From: WHSW01 sp963821025
GTDB lineage: Bacteria; Actinomycetota; Thermoleophilia; Solirubrobacterales; 70-9
DNA: 64,000 nucleotides
Reading direction: 5' to 3'
Assembly: GCA_963821025.1 (NCBI GenBank)
Contig: CAWGCG010000004.1
Span: 930,001-994,000, forward strand
The translations under genes were made by a program, and so were the position numbers. The stretch's first letter is position 1. Every line of letters begins with the position of its first letter. This document shows positions 26,325 to 34,579 of this stretch, piece after piece. Under the pieces are notes generated by a model. It saw only the letters and a program-made list of their open reading frames with translations, was not told the origin of the DNA and made no database searches.

Positions 26325-27695
26325 CTACGCCTTCGGACTGCGCCAGTCCGCTTGCAGGCGATCCTCGAGCAGGTCGCCGAGCTCGCCCGCAGCCACCCGG
26401 GTCTGCTCGAGCGAGTCGCGCTCGCGCAGGGTCACGGTCCCATCCTCGATCGTCTGGCCGTCGACCGTGACCCCCCAGGGCGTGCCGATCTCGTCCTGGC
26501 GCCGGTAGCGCTTGCCGATCGTGCCGCCCTCGTCGTACTCGGCCGGGATCCGGTGGCGCAGCGAATCGAAGATCTCGCGAGCGCGCTCGGGCATCCCCTC
26601 CTTCGAGACCAGCGGCAAGACCGCGACCTTGACCGGAGCCAGGCGTGGGTGCAGGCGCAGCACGGTGCGCTCGCGCCCGCTGACCTGCTCGGTCTCATAG
26701 GCGTCGACGATGAACGCGAGCATTGCCCTGTCGACCCCCGCCGCGGGCTCGACCACGTACGGGACGTAGCGTTCCTTGGTCTGCTGGTCGAAGTATTCGA
26801 GCTTCTCGCCCGAGTATTCGGCGTGCTGGCGGAGGTCGAAATCGCCGCGGTTGGCGATCCCCTCGAGCTCTGACCAGCCCATCGGGAACAGGTACTCGAT
26901 GTCGGAGGTCGCGGATGAGTAGTGGGAGAGCTCGTCGGCCCCGTGAGCGCGAAGGGTCAGGTGGTCGGGGCGGATGCCGAGATCCGTGTACCAGCCCAGC
27001 CGCTTCGCCAGCCAGTGTCGGTGCCAGCTCTCGACCTCGTCCGGTGGGCAGAAGAACTCCATCTCCATCTGCTCGAACTCGCGGGTGCGAAAGATGAAGT
27101 TGCCGGTCGTGATCTCGTTGCGAAACGACTTACCGATCTGGGCGATCCCGAACGGCGGCTTCTTGCGCGCGAACTGGAGCACGTTCTTGAAGTTGATGAA
27201 GATCCCCTGGGCGGTTTCGGGGCGCAGGTATGCGACTGAGCCGGAGTCCTTCACCGGGCCGACGGTGGTCTCGAACATCAGGTTGAACTCGCGCGAGTCG
27301 GTGAGCTCGCAGTCGGGCCCCTCGCCGGCTCGCTTCGACGGTTTTTGACCGCACTGCGAGCTCTCCAGGTGGTCGGCGCGAAAGCGAAGCTTGCAGGTCT
27401 TGCAGTCGACAAGCGGGTCGGTGAACCCGGCGAGGTGGCCCGAGGCCTCCCAGACCCGCGGATGCTGGATGATCGCCGAGTCGATCGCGACGATGTCGTC
27501 GCGTTCCTGCAGCATCGAGCGCCACCACTCGGCCTTGACGTTGTTCTTCAGCAGGACGCCGTAGTGGCCGTAGTCATAGGTCGAGCCGACCCCGCCGTAG
27601 ATCTCCGAGGAGGGGAAGATGAACCCGCGCCGCTTGCACAGCGCGACGACCTCGTCGAGGCTCGGGTCGCCGCTCGGCGCGGGGACGTCATTCAT
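26325..27695 (-). CDS. glyS: Glycyl-tRNA synthetase (dimeric type)
   Basis: A 456-residue class II aminoacyl-tRNA synthetase that charges tRNA-Gly, of the single-chain alpha2 type found in Actinomycetota. The start MNDVPAPSGDPSLDEVVALC and motif RRGFIFPSSEIYGG are typical; motif 2 is around FRNEITTGNFIFRTREFEQMEME and motif 3 near GVDRAMLAF; the C-terminal anticodon-binding domain begins around APVKVAVLPL. A CxxC...C pair (CKTCKLRFRADHLES) occurs in the insertion. The ATG at 27695 is chosen because the longer frame upstream has no family similarity. Confidence 0.96.
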   Translation of the reverse strand: MNDVPAPSGDPSLDEVVALCKRRGFIFPSSEIYGGVGSTYDYGHYGVLLKNNVKAEWWRSMLQERDDIVAIDSAIIQHPRVWEASGHLAGFTDPLVDCKTCKLRFRADHLESSQCGQKPSKRAGEGPDCELTDSREFNLMFETTVGPVKDSGSVAYLRPETAQGIFINFKNVLQFARKKPPFGIAQIGKSFRNEITTGNFIFRTREFEQMEMEFFCPPDEVESWHRHWLAKRLGWYTDLGIRPDHLTLRAHGADELSHYSSATSDIEYLFPMGWSELEGIANRGDFDLRQHAEYSGEKLEYFDQQTKERYVPYVVEPAAGVDRAMLAFIVDAYETEQVSGRERTVLRLHPRLAPVKVAVLPLVSKEGMPERAREIFDSLRHRIPAEYDEGGTIGKRYRRQDEIGTPWGVTVDGQTIEDGTVTLRERDSLEQTRVAAGELGDLLEDRLQADWRSPKA

Positions 27696-27720
27696 CCCGC
27701 AACCGTAGCTACAGCCGCCG

Positions 27721-29418
27721 CTACTTCGATCGAACCCTGAGCTTGGTCCGCTTGCCGGCGACGTCGACGACCTTGACCGCAAACCGCATCCGGCGCTCGG
27801 CGTTCGGCTTCGCGGTCAGGGCGCCATCGCCGATCTTGGCGACGAGCCGTATGGCTCTCTTGCCCTTGAGCTTGAGGACGCGGCCGCTGTGCTTGATCGC
27901 CTTCGACCGCAGTCGCTTGCCGTCGGCCTTCGCGACCACACCGCCCGCGAACCGGCCCGAATCGAATCCCAGCGCCCCCGGTAGGCGCAGCGCGACGCGG
28001 CGCATGCGCTCGTCACCGGCCTTCACCTTGAGCCGCAGGGTCGGCTCGTTCGAGCCCAGCTTGCGCAGCTTCAGCTTCGCCTTCGGCTTGCGCTTCGCCT
28101 GCCCGCCACACCTGCGGGCGCGGATCGGCGCCCCGACCGAGGTCCTGGCGCCGGAATGGGCCAGGAACGCCCCGTCGACGACCAGGCGGGTCTGGCACAT
28201 GTCGACGCCGGCGATCACGAATCCCGGCTCGCGGGTGAAGGTGAGCTTGAAGTCGGAGATCGGGATGTCTGGCAGCCCGGCGAAGGTGGTCACCGCCCGG
28301 GCGGACGCGTCGAGGCCGAGCTCGCCGGTCAGCTTCAGTGCCAGCGGGCCACGCAGGTCGAGGCCGATGTCGGGCAGCCCCGGATCGGACGGCTCGATGA
28401 TCGCGACCGTGCCCACGAGAGCCTCGGACTGAAGCGGTGACTCGGCGCGAGCGGTGCCGACGATCGTGCTCGCCGGACAGCTGCCGGCCTCGAAGCTCGC
28501 TCGTGGGCAGCGCATGCCGAGCAGCTCGTTGTCGCCGGTCAGTCCGCTCGGCAGGACCACCTCGGCGGTAGCCAGGCCCGCCTCCTCGAGCGTCTGCGAG
28601 ATCGTGGTCGAGAACTCGATCGGACCGAATCCCTTGCCGTCGGAGACGGCGCGCAGTTTGGGCGAGAACGGCAGCCGCCCGCACCGGTTCGTGCTGAAGC
28701 TGGTCTCGCCGCTCGCCGTCTCGCCGCTGTAGGCCACCGCGTCGAAGCCGACTCTGTGCAGCTTGCACGAGGTCGGGTTGCGGAGGAATCCCTTCGGCGG
28801 GTTGCCGACCTCGCCCTTCAGGGTCAGGTCGATCGAGGTGATGTCGATGTTCGACGTCATCCCGGCGACCACGGTCGTCCTCGGCAGGTCGTCGAGGATC
28901 GTGTCGAGCCCGAAGTCGCTCTGGCGAAGCCGCGCGGCCGACTGCAGGATGATCTTTGGGAACACCGCGCCGGGCAGGGCGATCGGGACCGGTGCCGAGT
29001 CGAGAACGATCCCAAAGCGTGCCGGCTCGCCGAGGCGTGGGGTGACGTTGTAGAGGTTGCCGTTGACGGTCAGGGGCACCGGGAGGAAGCCGCCGACCTG
29101 CACCGTGACCCCGTTGGTGACGTCGCCGACATCGCTCGCCGCGGCGCAGGCGTCGTTGGCGAGCCGGGCCTCGCTGCAGGTCGGGGTGGCGAGCGGATTG
29201 CCGACCAGACCCGGCGGCAGGTGGATCGTCAGGTCCCGGAGGTCGGCCGACGGTTCGGTCACGTCGAGGCTGATCGAGAAGTCGCTGTTGGCGCCTGCGC
29301 CCCCGTTCGCCGGTGCCGCCGAGAGGCCGCTGAGCCCGAAGGCGCTCGCCGAGGCGGCGCACGCCAGCGAGGCGACGATCGCGGCGGCGGCCGCCAGGCT
29401 TCGCCTGAGAGCGGACAT
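27721..29418 (-). CDS. Large secreted protein of unknown function
   Basis: A 565-residue exported protein. The start MSALRRSLAAAAAIVASLAC with a cleavage-like ASASA-FG is a clear signal peptide. The mature chain is beta-rich with several Cys pairs, including CPRASFEAGSCPASTIVGTA, and ends in a Lys/Arg-rich region (from about residue 440) with repeated LKLRK/LRLKVKAG strands. I recognise no enzyme domain; large proteins of this look seem characteristic of Thermoleophilia. The CP-x2-[ST]-x2-G-T motif also occurs in the two secreted paralogues at 42-44 kb. Divergent from fmdB across 40 bp. Confidence 0.75.
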   Translation of the reverse strand: MSALRRSLAAAAAIVASLACAASASAFGLSGLSAAPANGGAGANSDFSISLDVTEPSADLRDLTIHLPPGLVGNPLATPTCSEARLANDACAAASDVGDVTNGVTVQVGGFLPVPLTVNGNLYNVTPRLGEPARFGIVLDSAPVPIALPGAVFPKIILQSAARLRQSDFGLDTILDDLPRTTVVAGMTSNIDITSIDLTLKGEVGNPPKGFLRNPTSCKLHRVGFDAVAYSGETASGETSFSTNRCGRLPFSPKLRAVSDGKGFGPIEFSTTISQTLEEAGLATAEVVLPSGLTGDNELLGMRCPRASFEAGSCPASTIVGTARAESPLQSEALVGTVAIIEPSDPGLPDIGLDLRGPLALKLTGELGLDASARAVTTFAGLPDIPISDFKLTFTREPGFVIAGVDMCQTRLVVDGAFLAHSGARTSVGAPIRARRCGGQAKRKPKAKLKLRKLGSNEPTLRLKVKAGDERMRRVALRLPGALGFDSGRFAGGVVAKADGKRLRSKAIKHSGRVLKLKGKRAIRLVAKIGDGALTAKPNAERRMRFAVKVVDVAGKRTKLRVRSK

Positions 29419-29458
29419 GGCGGGCGACCCTACAGCCGCTGCCATAATCGCGCGCCAC

Positions 29459-29791
29459 ATGCCGATCTACGAGTATCGCTGCCCGGATGGCCACGACTTC
29501 GAGGTGTTTCAGTCGATGACCGACGACCCGGTTTCGGTCTGCGAGGTCTGCGGCAAGCCGGTCGAGCGGATCTTCAGCCCGGTCGCGGTCCACTACAAGG
29601 GATCGGGGTTCTACACCACCGATTACGCGAAGAAGGGATCGGACAAGTCCTCCGACGACGGCGCCCCGGCGAAGTCGGAGTCTTCGAAGTCCGAATCGTC
29701 GAAGTCTGACTCGTCGAAGTCGGACTCCTCCTCATCGGGCTCCAAGTCCTCGGGATCGAGCGACAAGGCGAAGAGCTCCTCGAAGGACTGA
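29459..29791 (+). CDS. FmdB-family zinc-ribbon protein with low-complexity tail
   Basis: A 110-residue protein. The first about 45 residues form the FmdB regulatory zinc ribbon (MPIYEYRCPDGHDFEVFQSM ... CEVCGKPVERIF), with CPDGH and CEVC as ligands. After YTTDYAKKGSDKSS the chain becomes a repetitive Ser/Lys/Asp/Glu tail. FmdB-like ribbons are abundant and their function is not settled; regulation of formamidase is known for only one. The tail is encoded by a 15-bp tandem repeat (29672-29731). Confidence 0.88.
   Translation: MPIYEYRCPDGHDFEVFQSMTDDPVSVCEVCGKPVERIFSPVAVHYKGSGFYTTDYAKKGSDKSSDDGAPAKSESSKSESSKSDSSKSDSSSSGSKSSGSSDKAKSSSKD
29672..29731 (+). repeat. 15-bp coding tandem repeat in fmdB
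   Basis: Four imperfect copies of a 15-bp unit encoding Ser-Lys-Ser-(Glu/Asp)-Ser, differing mainly at third positions. Such a run can change length by slippage, giving tails of variable length. Confidence 0.7.
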
Positions 29792-29811
29792 ACGTCGCCA
29801 GGTTCCCGAAC

Positions 29812-29858
29812 GGCGGGCACGTAGGGGTCGGCCCGAGCGTGCGCCGCCAAAACGGCGG
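29812..29858. terminator. Terminator-like hairpins between convergent fmdB and LCP genes
   Basis: The arms GGCGGGCACG and CGTGCGCCGCC pair with one bulge around an inner GGG-TCGG-CCC. A second stem CCGCC-AAAAC-GGCGG (29844-29858) overlaps the right arm. No U-tract follows, as is common in GC-rich actinobacteria. This accounts for the 118-bp gap. Confidence 0.45.
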
Positions 29859-29909
29859 GGCGGGAAATGGTCGCTATGCGAGCGAAACTCGCCCCGGCGT
29901 GATTGGCGG

Positions 29910-31121
29910 CTAGCTCTGGGGGCAGTTCGGTGAACGCGGCGGCTTCTCGCCCAGCAACTCCTCGGCGGCGCGCTCGCATTCCTCGGGTGAGATCACCAGG
30001 TTGCCGGCGCCGGTAGTGCTCGAGGGCGTGAGCACGTCGGTGCCGCCGCCGCCGATCGCCGCCGAGAGGACCAGCTGGGGCATCGTCAGCATGCCCATGC
30101 TCGAGACCATCGCCTTGGGCGCGTTCCAGCCGATCAACGGCCCCTTGATGAAGTTCGCCGGGAGGCTGGTGATGCTGGTCAGCTTGCCCTTGATCCCATC
30201 GAGGATCAGCTGCTGGAACTGGGCCCGCTCGACGTCGGTGCCGCTGAAGTCGCCGGTCCCGCAACTGTTGTCGCGCGTCCGCGCCAGCGTGATCGCCTGG
30301 AAGCCGTCGAGGTGGTTCTCGCCCTCCTCGAGGTCGAGCTTGAAAGCGCCGTCGGAGACGTTCGAGCAGACCGGGGTCGGCAGATCGACGTCGATCCCGC
30401 CGATCGTGTCGATGAAGCTGCGAAAGCCGTCGAAGTCGATGATCGCGATCTGATCGATGTCGATCCCGAGCAGGCCCTCGACCGTGCGCACCGCGAGCTT
30501 CGCGCCTCCCGAGGCATAGGCCGAATTGATCTTCTGCGGACCCTCGCCGGGAATCTCGGCGAGCGTGTCGCGCGGGATCGAGAGCTTGCGAAAGCTGCCA
30601 CCGCCGGCCCGGATCAGCATGATCGTGTCCGACCGGTACGGCGGCGTCTTGCAGCTGCCGTCCTTGGGCCGCCCGCTGACCACGGCGTCGATGCAGTTCT
30701 CGGTCTCGGCCTCGTCGGGCCCGGCGAACGCCCCCGAGCGCACGTCCGTGCCGAGCACCAGGATCGTCTGGCCGCTGAAGAGCATGAACGGGTTGCCGTC
30801 GAGCGTCTCGGTGATCCCGTCGGCGAGCTTCCACTTCTGAATCTGGGCGGAGACCGCGAAGGCGAGGAAGCTGAGCGCGATCCAGGCCAGCGCCGCGATC
30901 GCGGCCCACTTGCCGATCCGCTTCCACAGCGGCCGCTCGTCGGGCTCGGACAGCGGTTTCGGCGGCTTCTCTCCCGGCTCGCCGCGGCGCTTGAGCCGGT
31001 CGGTGAGACCGGAGAGATCGGGCCTGCGGATCAGGTCGCCGAGTCGGCGGCGCGACCTGTAGACGTTGTATTCGGGTTTCTCGGGCGGCTTCGAGCGCTC
31101 GCCCTCGTCCGAGGGGGGCAT
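29910..31121 (-). CDS. LytR-CpsA-Psr (LCP) family cell-wall ligase
   Basis: A 403-residue membrane-anchored protein. A long cytoplasmic Pro/Arg/Glu-rich N-terminus (residues 1-70) precedes one membrane helix (about 72-92); the LCP domain begins near LVLGTDVRSG and contains the conserved arginines in RSDTIMLIR, SIPRDT and ARTRDNS. LCP enzymes transfer polymers such as teichoic acids, arabinogalactan or capsule from lipid carriers to peptidoglycan. Two extra cysteine pairs (NCIDAVV ... GSC; VCSN ... SCG) may form disulfides outside the cell. Divergent from the glucokinase gene across 52 bp. Confidence 0.92.
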   Translation of the reverse strand: MPPSDEGERSKPPEKPEYNVYRSRRRLGDLIRRPDLSGLTDRLKRRGEPGEKPPKPLSEPDERPLWKRIGKWAAIAALAWIALSFLAFAVSAQIQKWKLADGITETLDGNPFMLFSGQTILVLGTDVRSGAFAGPDEAETENCIDAVVSGRPKDGSCKTPPYRSDTIMLIRAGGGSFRKLSIPRDTLAEIPGEGPQKINSAYASGGAKLAVRTVEGLLGIDIDQIAIIDFDGFRSFIDTIGGIDVDLPTPVCSNVSDGAFKLDLEEGENHLDGFQAITLARTRDNSCGTGDFSGTDVERAQFQQLILDGIKGKLTSITSLPANFIKGPLIGWNAPKAMVSSMGMLTMPQLVLSAAIGGGGTDVLTPSSTTGAGNLVISPEECERAAEELLGEKPPRSPNCPQS

Positions 31122-31173
31122 TGAGCTATCAATACCTCATGCCCGGCGGAAACTCCTGCATGCGCACGACCCC

Positions 31174-32121
31174 GTGAGGGCAGCGATCGGGGCGGACCTG
31201 GGTGGCACCAAGATGGCCATCGGGGTACTCGACGCCGAGCAGAAGATCCTCCATCGGGCAACCGCGCCGAGCGCGGGGATCGAGCTGGAGCAGCTCCTGG
31301 ACGAGCTCGAGGCGAACCTGCGGGCGGCGCACGAGGCCTGTCCCCAGGCCGAGGCGGTCGGGCTCGGGATCCCGAGCACGATCGACCGCGTCCGCGGGGT
31401 GGCGATCGCCTCGGTCAACCTGCCGATCGCCAACATCCCGATCCGCGACCTGATCTCCGAGCGCCTCGGGCTTCCGACCTTCATCGACAACGACGCCAAC
31501 GTCGCGGCGCTCGCCGAGCATCGCTTCGGGGCCGCGGTCGAGGCCACCAACACCGTTTTGCTGACGATCGGGACCGGGATCGGCGGCGGCCTGGTGCTCA
31601 ACGGCGAGCTCTACCACGGCTCAACCGGAGCGGGTGGCGAGCTCGGCCACATCGTCATCGACGAGAACGGCCCCCGCTGTCAGGGCAACTGCCCCAATCA
31701 CGGCTGCGTCGAGGCGCTCGCATCGGGGACGGCGCTCGGGCGCGAGGGGCGGATCGCCGCCGAGGAGAACCCCGATTCGGCCCTCGGCCGGGCGCTCGCC
31801 GACGGTCAGGTGATCGTCGGGCACACGGTCACCGACACGGCGATCGCGGGCGACGCGGTCGCGATCGAGGCGGTCGGCGTGATCGGCCGGCACCTCGGCG
31901 TCGCCCTGGCGAGCCTCGCGAACATCTTCGAGCCCGACGTGATCGTGATCGGCGGCGGGGTGATGGCGGCCGGCGAGCTGCTGCTCGAACCCGCTCGGAT
32001 CGAGCTGCGGTCGAGGGCGCTGCCGCCGATGAACGCGACCTCGGTCGTCGCCGCCGAGCTCGGGCCCGAAGCGGGGATGATCGGTGCCGCGCAGATGGCG
32101 CTCGAGGAGAGCGCCCGCTAG
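31174..32121 (+). CDS. ROK-family glucokinase
   Basis: A 315-residue sugar kinase. The ATP-binding motif DLGGTKMAIGV is at the N-terminus, the catalytic Asp is in IDNDANVAA, and the ROK zinc site is visible as GHIVIDENGPRC, QGNC and NHGCVEALASG. Length and order match bacterial ROK glucokinases, which phosphorylate glucose with ATP or polyphosphate. I chose the GTG at 31174 because conserved sequence begins immediately after it. There is no DNA-binding N-terminus, so it is a kinase, not a ROK repressor. Confidence 0.92.
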   Translation: MRAAIGADLGGTKMAIGVLDAEQKILHRATAPSAGIELEQLLDELEANLRAAHEACPQAEAVGLGIPSTIDRVRGVAIASVNLPIANIPIRDLISERLGLPTFIDNDANVAALAEHRFGAAVEATNTVLLTIGTGIGGGLVLNGELYHGSTGAGGELGHIVIDENGPRCQGNCPNHGCVEALASGTALGREGRIAAEENPDSALGRALADGQVIVGHTVTDTAIAGDAVAIEAVGVIGRHLGVALASLANIFEPDVIVIGGGVMAAGELLLEPARIELRSRALPPMNATSVVAAELGPEAGMIGAAQMALEESAR

Positions 32122-32188
32122 TGGACCGCCGAGCAACGGTGCACCCGAAACCGCGCTTTCAGGCACAGCATTTCGGAACGGCCAGCTA

Positions 32189-33013
32189 GTGGCCGGTCGG
32201 CTGACCGTCTGCCCGACTCCGATCGGCAACGTCGAGGACCTGAGCCCGCGGGGGCGCCGGGCGCTGGTCGAGGCCGACCTGGTCGCCTGCGAGGACACGC
32301 GCCGCGCCGGCCGCCTCTATGAGCGGCTCGAGCTCAGCCGCCCGCGGCTGGTCTCCAATCACGAGGGCAACGAGGCCGAGCGCGCTCGCCGTCTCGCGCA
32401 GGAGATCGAGCGCGGCGCTCGGGTGGTGCTGATCTCCGACGCCGGCACCCCGGTGATCTCCGACCCGGGCTTTCGCCTCATTCGTGCCTGCATAGAGCGC
32501 GACCTCGAGGTCGAGGTGCTGCCGGGCCCGTCGGCCGTTACCACGGCCCTGGTCGCATCGGGGCTGCCCGCCGACCGTTGGCGTTTCGAGGGTTTCTTGC
32601 CACGGCGGGCGGGCGAGCTCGAGCGCGTTCTCGGCTCGACCGAGACCGTGGTCGCGTTCGAATCGCCGCGGCGACTGCCCGCGGCCCTGGCGGCGCTGGC
32701 GGCGTTGGCGCCGGATCGGCCCGCCGCCGTCTGTCGCGAGCTGACCAAGCTCCACGAGGAGGTTGCCCGTGGGACCCTGGGCGAGCTCGCGCGCCGGTTT
32801 CGCGACGAGGTCAAGGGCGAGATCGTGCTCGTCATCGGACCCTCGGCGGGGGCGGCGGGTGCTCCCGACGTCGCCTTCGCGGTCGACGCGCTGCGGCGCT
32901 TGGTCCAGTCGGGCGCGCGGCCGCGCGCCGCCGCCGGGGTGGTCGCCGCGCTCACCGGGACGCGCGCCAACGACCTCTACCGCGGTCTCACCGGTCGCGA
33001 CCCGCGCGAATGA
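32189..33013 (+). CDS. rsmI: 16S rRNA (cytidine(1402)-2'-O)-methyltransferase
   Basis: A 274-residue SAM-dependent enzyme that 2'-O-methylates C1402 in the decoding centre. Family signatures: LTVCPTPIGNVEDLSPR at the start, EDTRRAGRLYERL, SNHEGNE, LISDAGTPVISDPG and LPGPSAVTTALVASGLP. The GTG at 32189 fits the conserved N-terminus. The C-terminal 30 residues (GARPRAAAGVVAALTG-type) are the usual rsmI tail. Its stop precedes the MCE cassette by 180 bp, and it is not obviously part of that operon. Confidence 0.95.
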   Translation: MAGRLTVCPTPIGNVEDLSPRGRRALVEADLVACEDTRRAGRLYERLELSRPRLVSNHEGNEAERARRLAQEIERGARVVLISDAGTPVISDPGFRLIRACIERDLEVEVLPGPSAVTTALVASGLPADRWRFEGFLPRRAGELERVLGSTETVVAFESPRRLPAALAALAALAPDRPAAVCRELTKLHEEVARGTLGELARRFRDEVKGEIVLVIGPSAGAAGAPDVAFAVDALRRLVQSGARPRAAAGVVAALTGTRANDLYRGLTGRDPRE

Positions 33014-33193
33014 TCGAGCCCTGAGCCTGCGTTGACGATCTTGGGGCTCGCTCGGTAGTGGCACGAGCGACTAGGATGGCGCCCGGGTACAGAACGACGG
33101 GTCGCGCGCCCGGACGGGGCGGACTTGGATTGACGCCTCTTTGATGCAGGTTGCCAGTGGCTAGAGAGGAGCAAGGCTAAGCGCCGTTCCCGG
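33014..33193 (+). promoter_or_regulatory. Upstream region of the MCE cassette
   Basis: A 180-bp gap containing no gene. It includes TTGACG at 33032, TAGGAT at 33072, a second TTGACG at 33130 and a GAGAGGAG stretch at about 33164. None of the pairs has ideal spacing, so the promoter cannot be fixed, but this is the only candidate promoter region for the six following MCE genes. Confidence 0.4.
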
Positions 33194-34579
33194 GTGCAGG
33201 GAGAACCTTCCGACAGCTCGGGCGCGGGACGGCTGGTGGCCCGGATAGCAGGGGTCGTCGCCCTGCTCGTCGCGGTCGTGCTCGCGGCGATGGTCCTGCT
33301 CGGCAGCGACGAGGGTTACGACTACAGCCTGCTGTTCGAGACCGGCGGTCAGCTCGTCCCCGGCAACCAGGTCCTGGTCGGCGGCCAGCCGATCGGCACG
33401 GTCGATGAGATCAGCCTCACCGACGACGCCCAGGCGGAGGTCAAGATCAACGTCGACCGCGCGCTACATGACGGCACCACGGCCACCGTGCGCGCCACCT
33501 CGCTCTCGGGGATCGCCAACCGCTACATCTCGATCTCGCCGGGCCCCAACAGCGAGCCCGAGCTCGACTCGGCGCAGCCGATCCCCTCAACCCAGACCAC
33601 CTCGCCGGTCGACATCGACCAGCTCTTCGACACCTTCGACGACCGCACCCGCAGGGCGCTGCAGAAGGTGTTCGAGGGCCAGGCGACGATCTACACCGGC
33701 AACACCCAGGGGGCACGGCGCACCTACAAGTTCTTCGCCCCCGGGCTGCAGGCGACCACGCGGCTGTTGGCCGAGCTCAACAGCGATCAAACCAGCCTCA
33801 GTCGCTTCCTGGTCGACGGATCGGACGCGCTCGGAGCGATCGCCGAGCGCCGCGACGACCTCGCCGCGCTGACCTCGAACGCAAATCAGGCGTTCGGCGC
33901 GATCGCCGCCCGCAACCAGGAGTTCGACCGCTCGCTGGTGGCGCTGCCGCCGGCGATGCGCCAGGCGAACACAACCTTCGTCAACCTGCGCGCGGCGCTC
34001 GACGACCTCGACCCGCTGATCGCCGACCTCGGCGAGGTGGCCCCGGACCTGCCCGGCTTCCTGCGCAAGACGGCCGCGGCCGCGGACGAGGGCGTGCCGG
34101 TCTTTCGTGATCTCACCCAGGCGATCGCGAAGCCCGGGGCCAACAACGACCTCACCGATTCGCTGCGGACCCTGCCCGGCGCGCGCAAGCGGGCGCGCAA
34201 GTCGGTGGCGCCGTCAATCGCGGCGCTCGACGACGCTCAGCCGAATATCGAGCTCACCCGTGCCTATTCACCCGACCTTCTCCGGCTGCTCGGCTCCCTG
34301 GGCCAGATCACCGCCTACTACGACGCCAACGGCCACTTCGCACGGGTCCTCCCGGCGGGGGCGAACCTGTTCGAGAACACGGGCGGAACCCTGACGCCGA
34401 TCACCCCGGCGGAGCAGTTCGACCAGTTCACCGACGTCGGCCTCGGTCCGTTCACGCGATGCCCGGGCGGCTCTACGCAACCGAACGCAGGCTGGCCGAC
34501 GCCGACCGACCACCCGTTCCTCGACGGCGGGGCGCTGGACGGCGAATGCGATCCATCCGACGTGCCCCCGGGACCATGA
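33194..34579 (+). CDS. MCE-family protein 1 of the cassette
   Basis: A 461-residue envelope protein. One N-terminal anchor helix (about residues 17-37) is followed by the MCE/MlaD domain (about 40-125; FETGGQLVPGNQVLVGG and IGTVDEISLTDDAQAEVKI) and a long helical region typical of actinobacterial Mce proteins, which form needle-like or tunnel hexamers moving lipids across the envelope. The GTG start is the only initiation codon close to the anchor. First of six consecutive MCE genes; its stop overlaps the next ATG (ATGA). Confidence 0.92.
   Translation: MQGEPSDSSGAGRLVARIAGVVALLVAVVLAAMVLLGSDEGYDYSLLFETGGQLVPGNQVLVGGQPIGTVDEISLTDDAQAEVKINVDRALHDGTTATVRATSLSGIANRYISISPGPNSEPELDSAQPIPSTQTTSPVDIDQLFDTFDDRTRRALQKVFEGQATIYTGNTQGARRTYKFFAPGLQATTRLLAELNSDQTSLSRFLVDGSDALGAIAERRDDLAALTSNANQAFGAIAARNQEFDRSLVALPPAMRQANTTFVNLRAALDDLDPLIADLGEVAPDLPGFLRKTAAAADEGVPVFRDLTQAIAKPGANNDLTDSLRTLPGARKRARKSVAPSIAALDDAQPNIELTRAYSPDLLRLLGSLGQITAYYDANGHFARVLPAGANLFENTGGTLTPITPAEQFDQFTDVGLGPFTRCPGGSTQPNAGWPTPTDHPFLDGGALDGECDPSDVPPGP

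Noticed and set aside
33014..33193. A definite sigma-70 promoter before the MCE cassette
   Set aside because: TTGACG and TAGGAT elements exist, but the spacings (34 bp or no -10) do not fit; left as a tentative region only.
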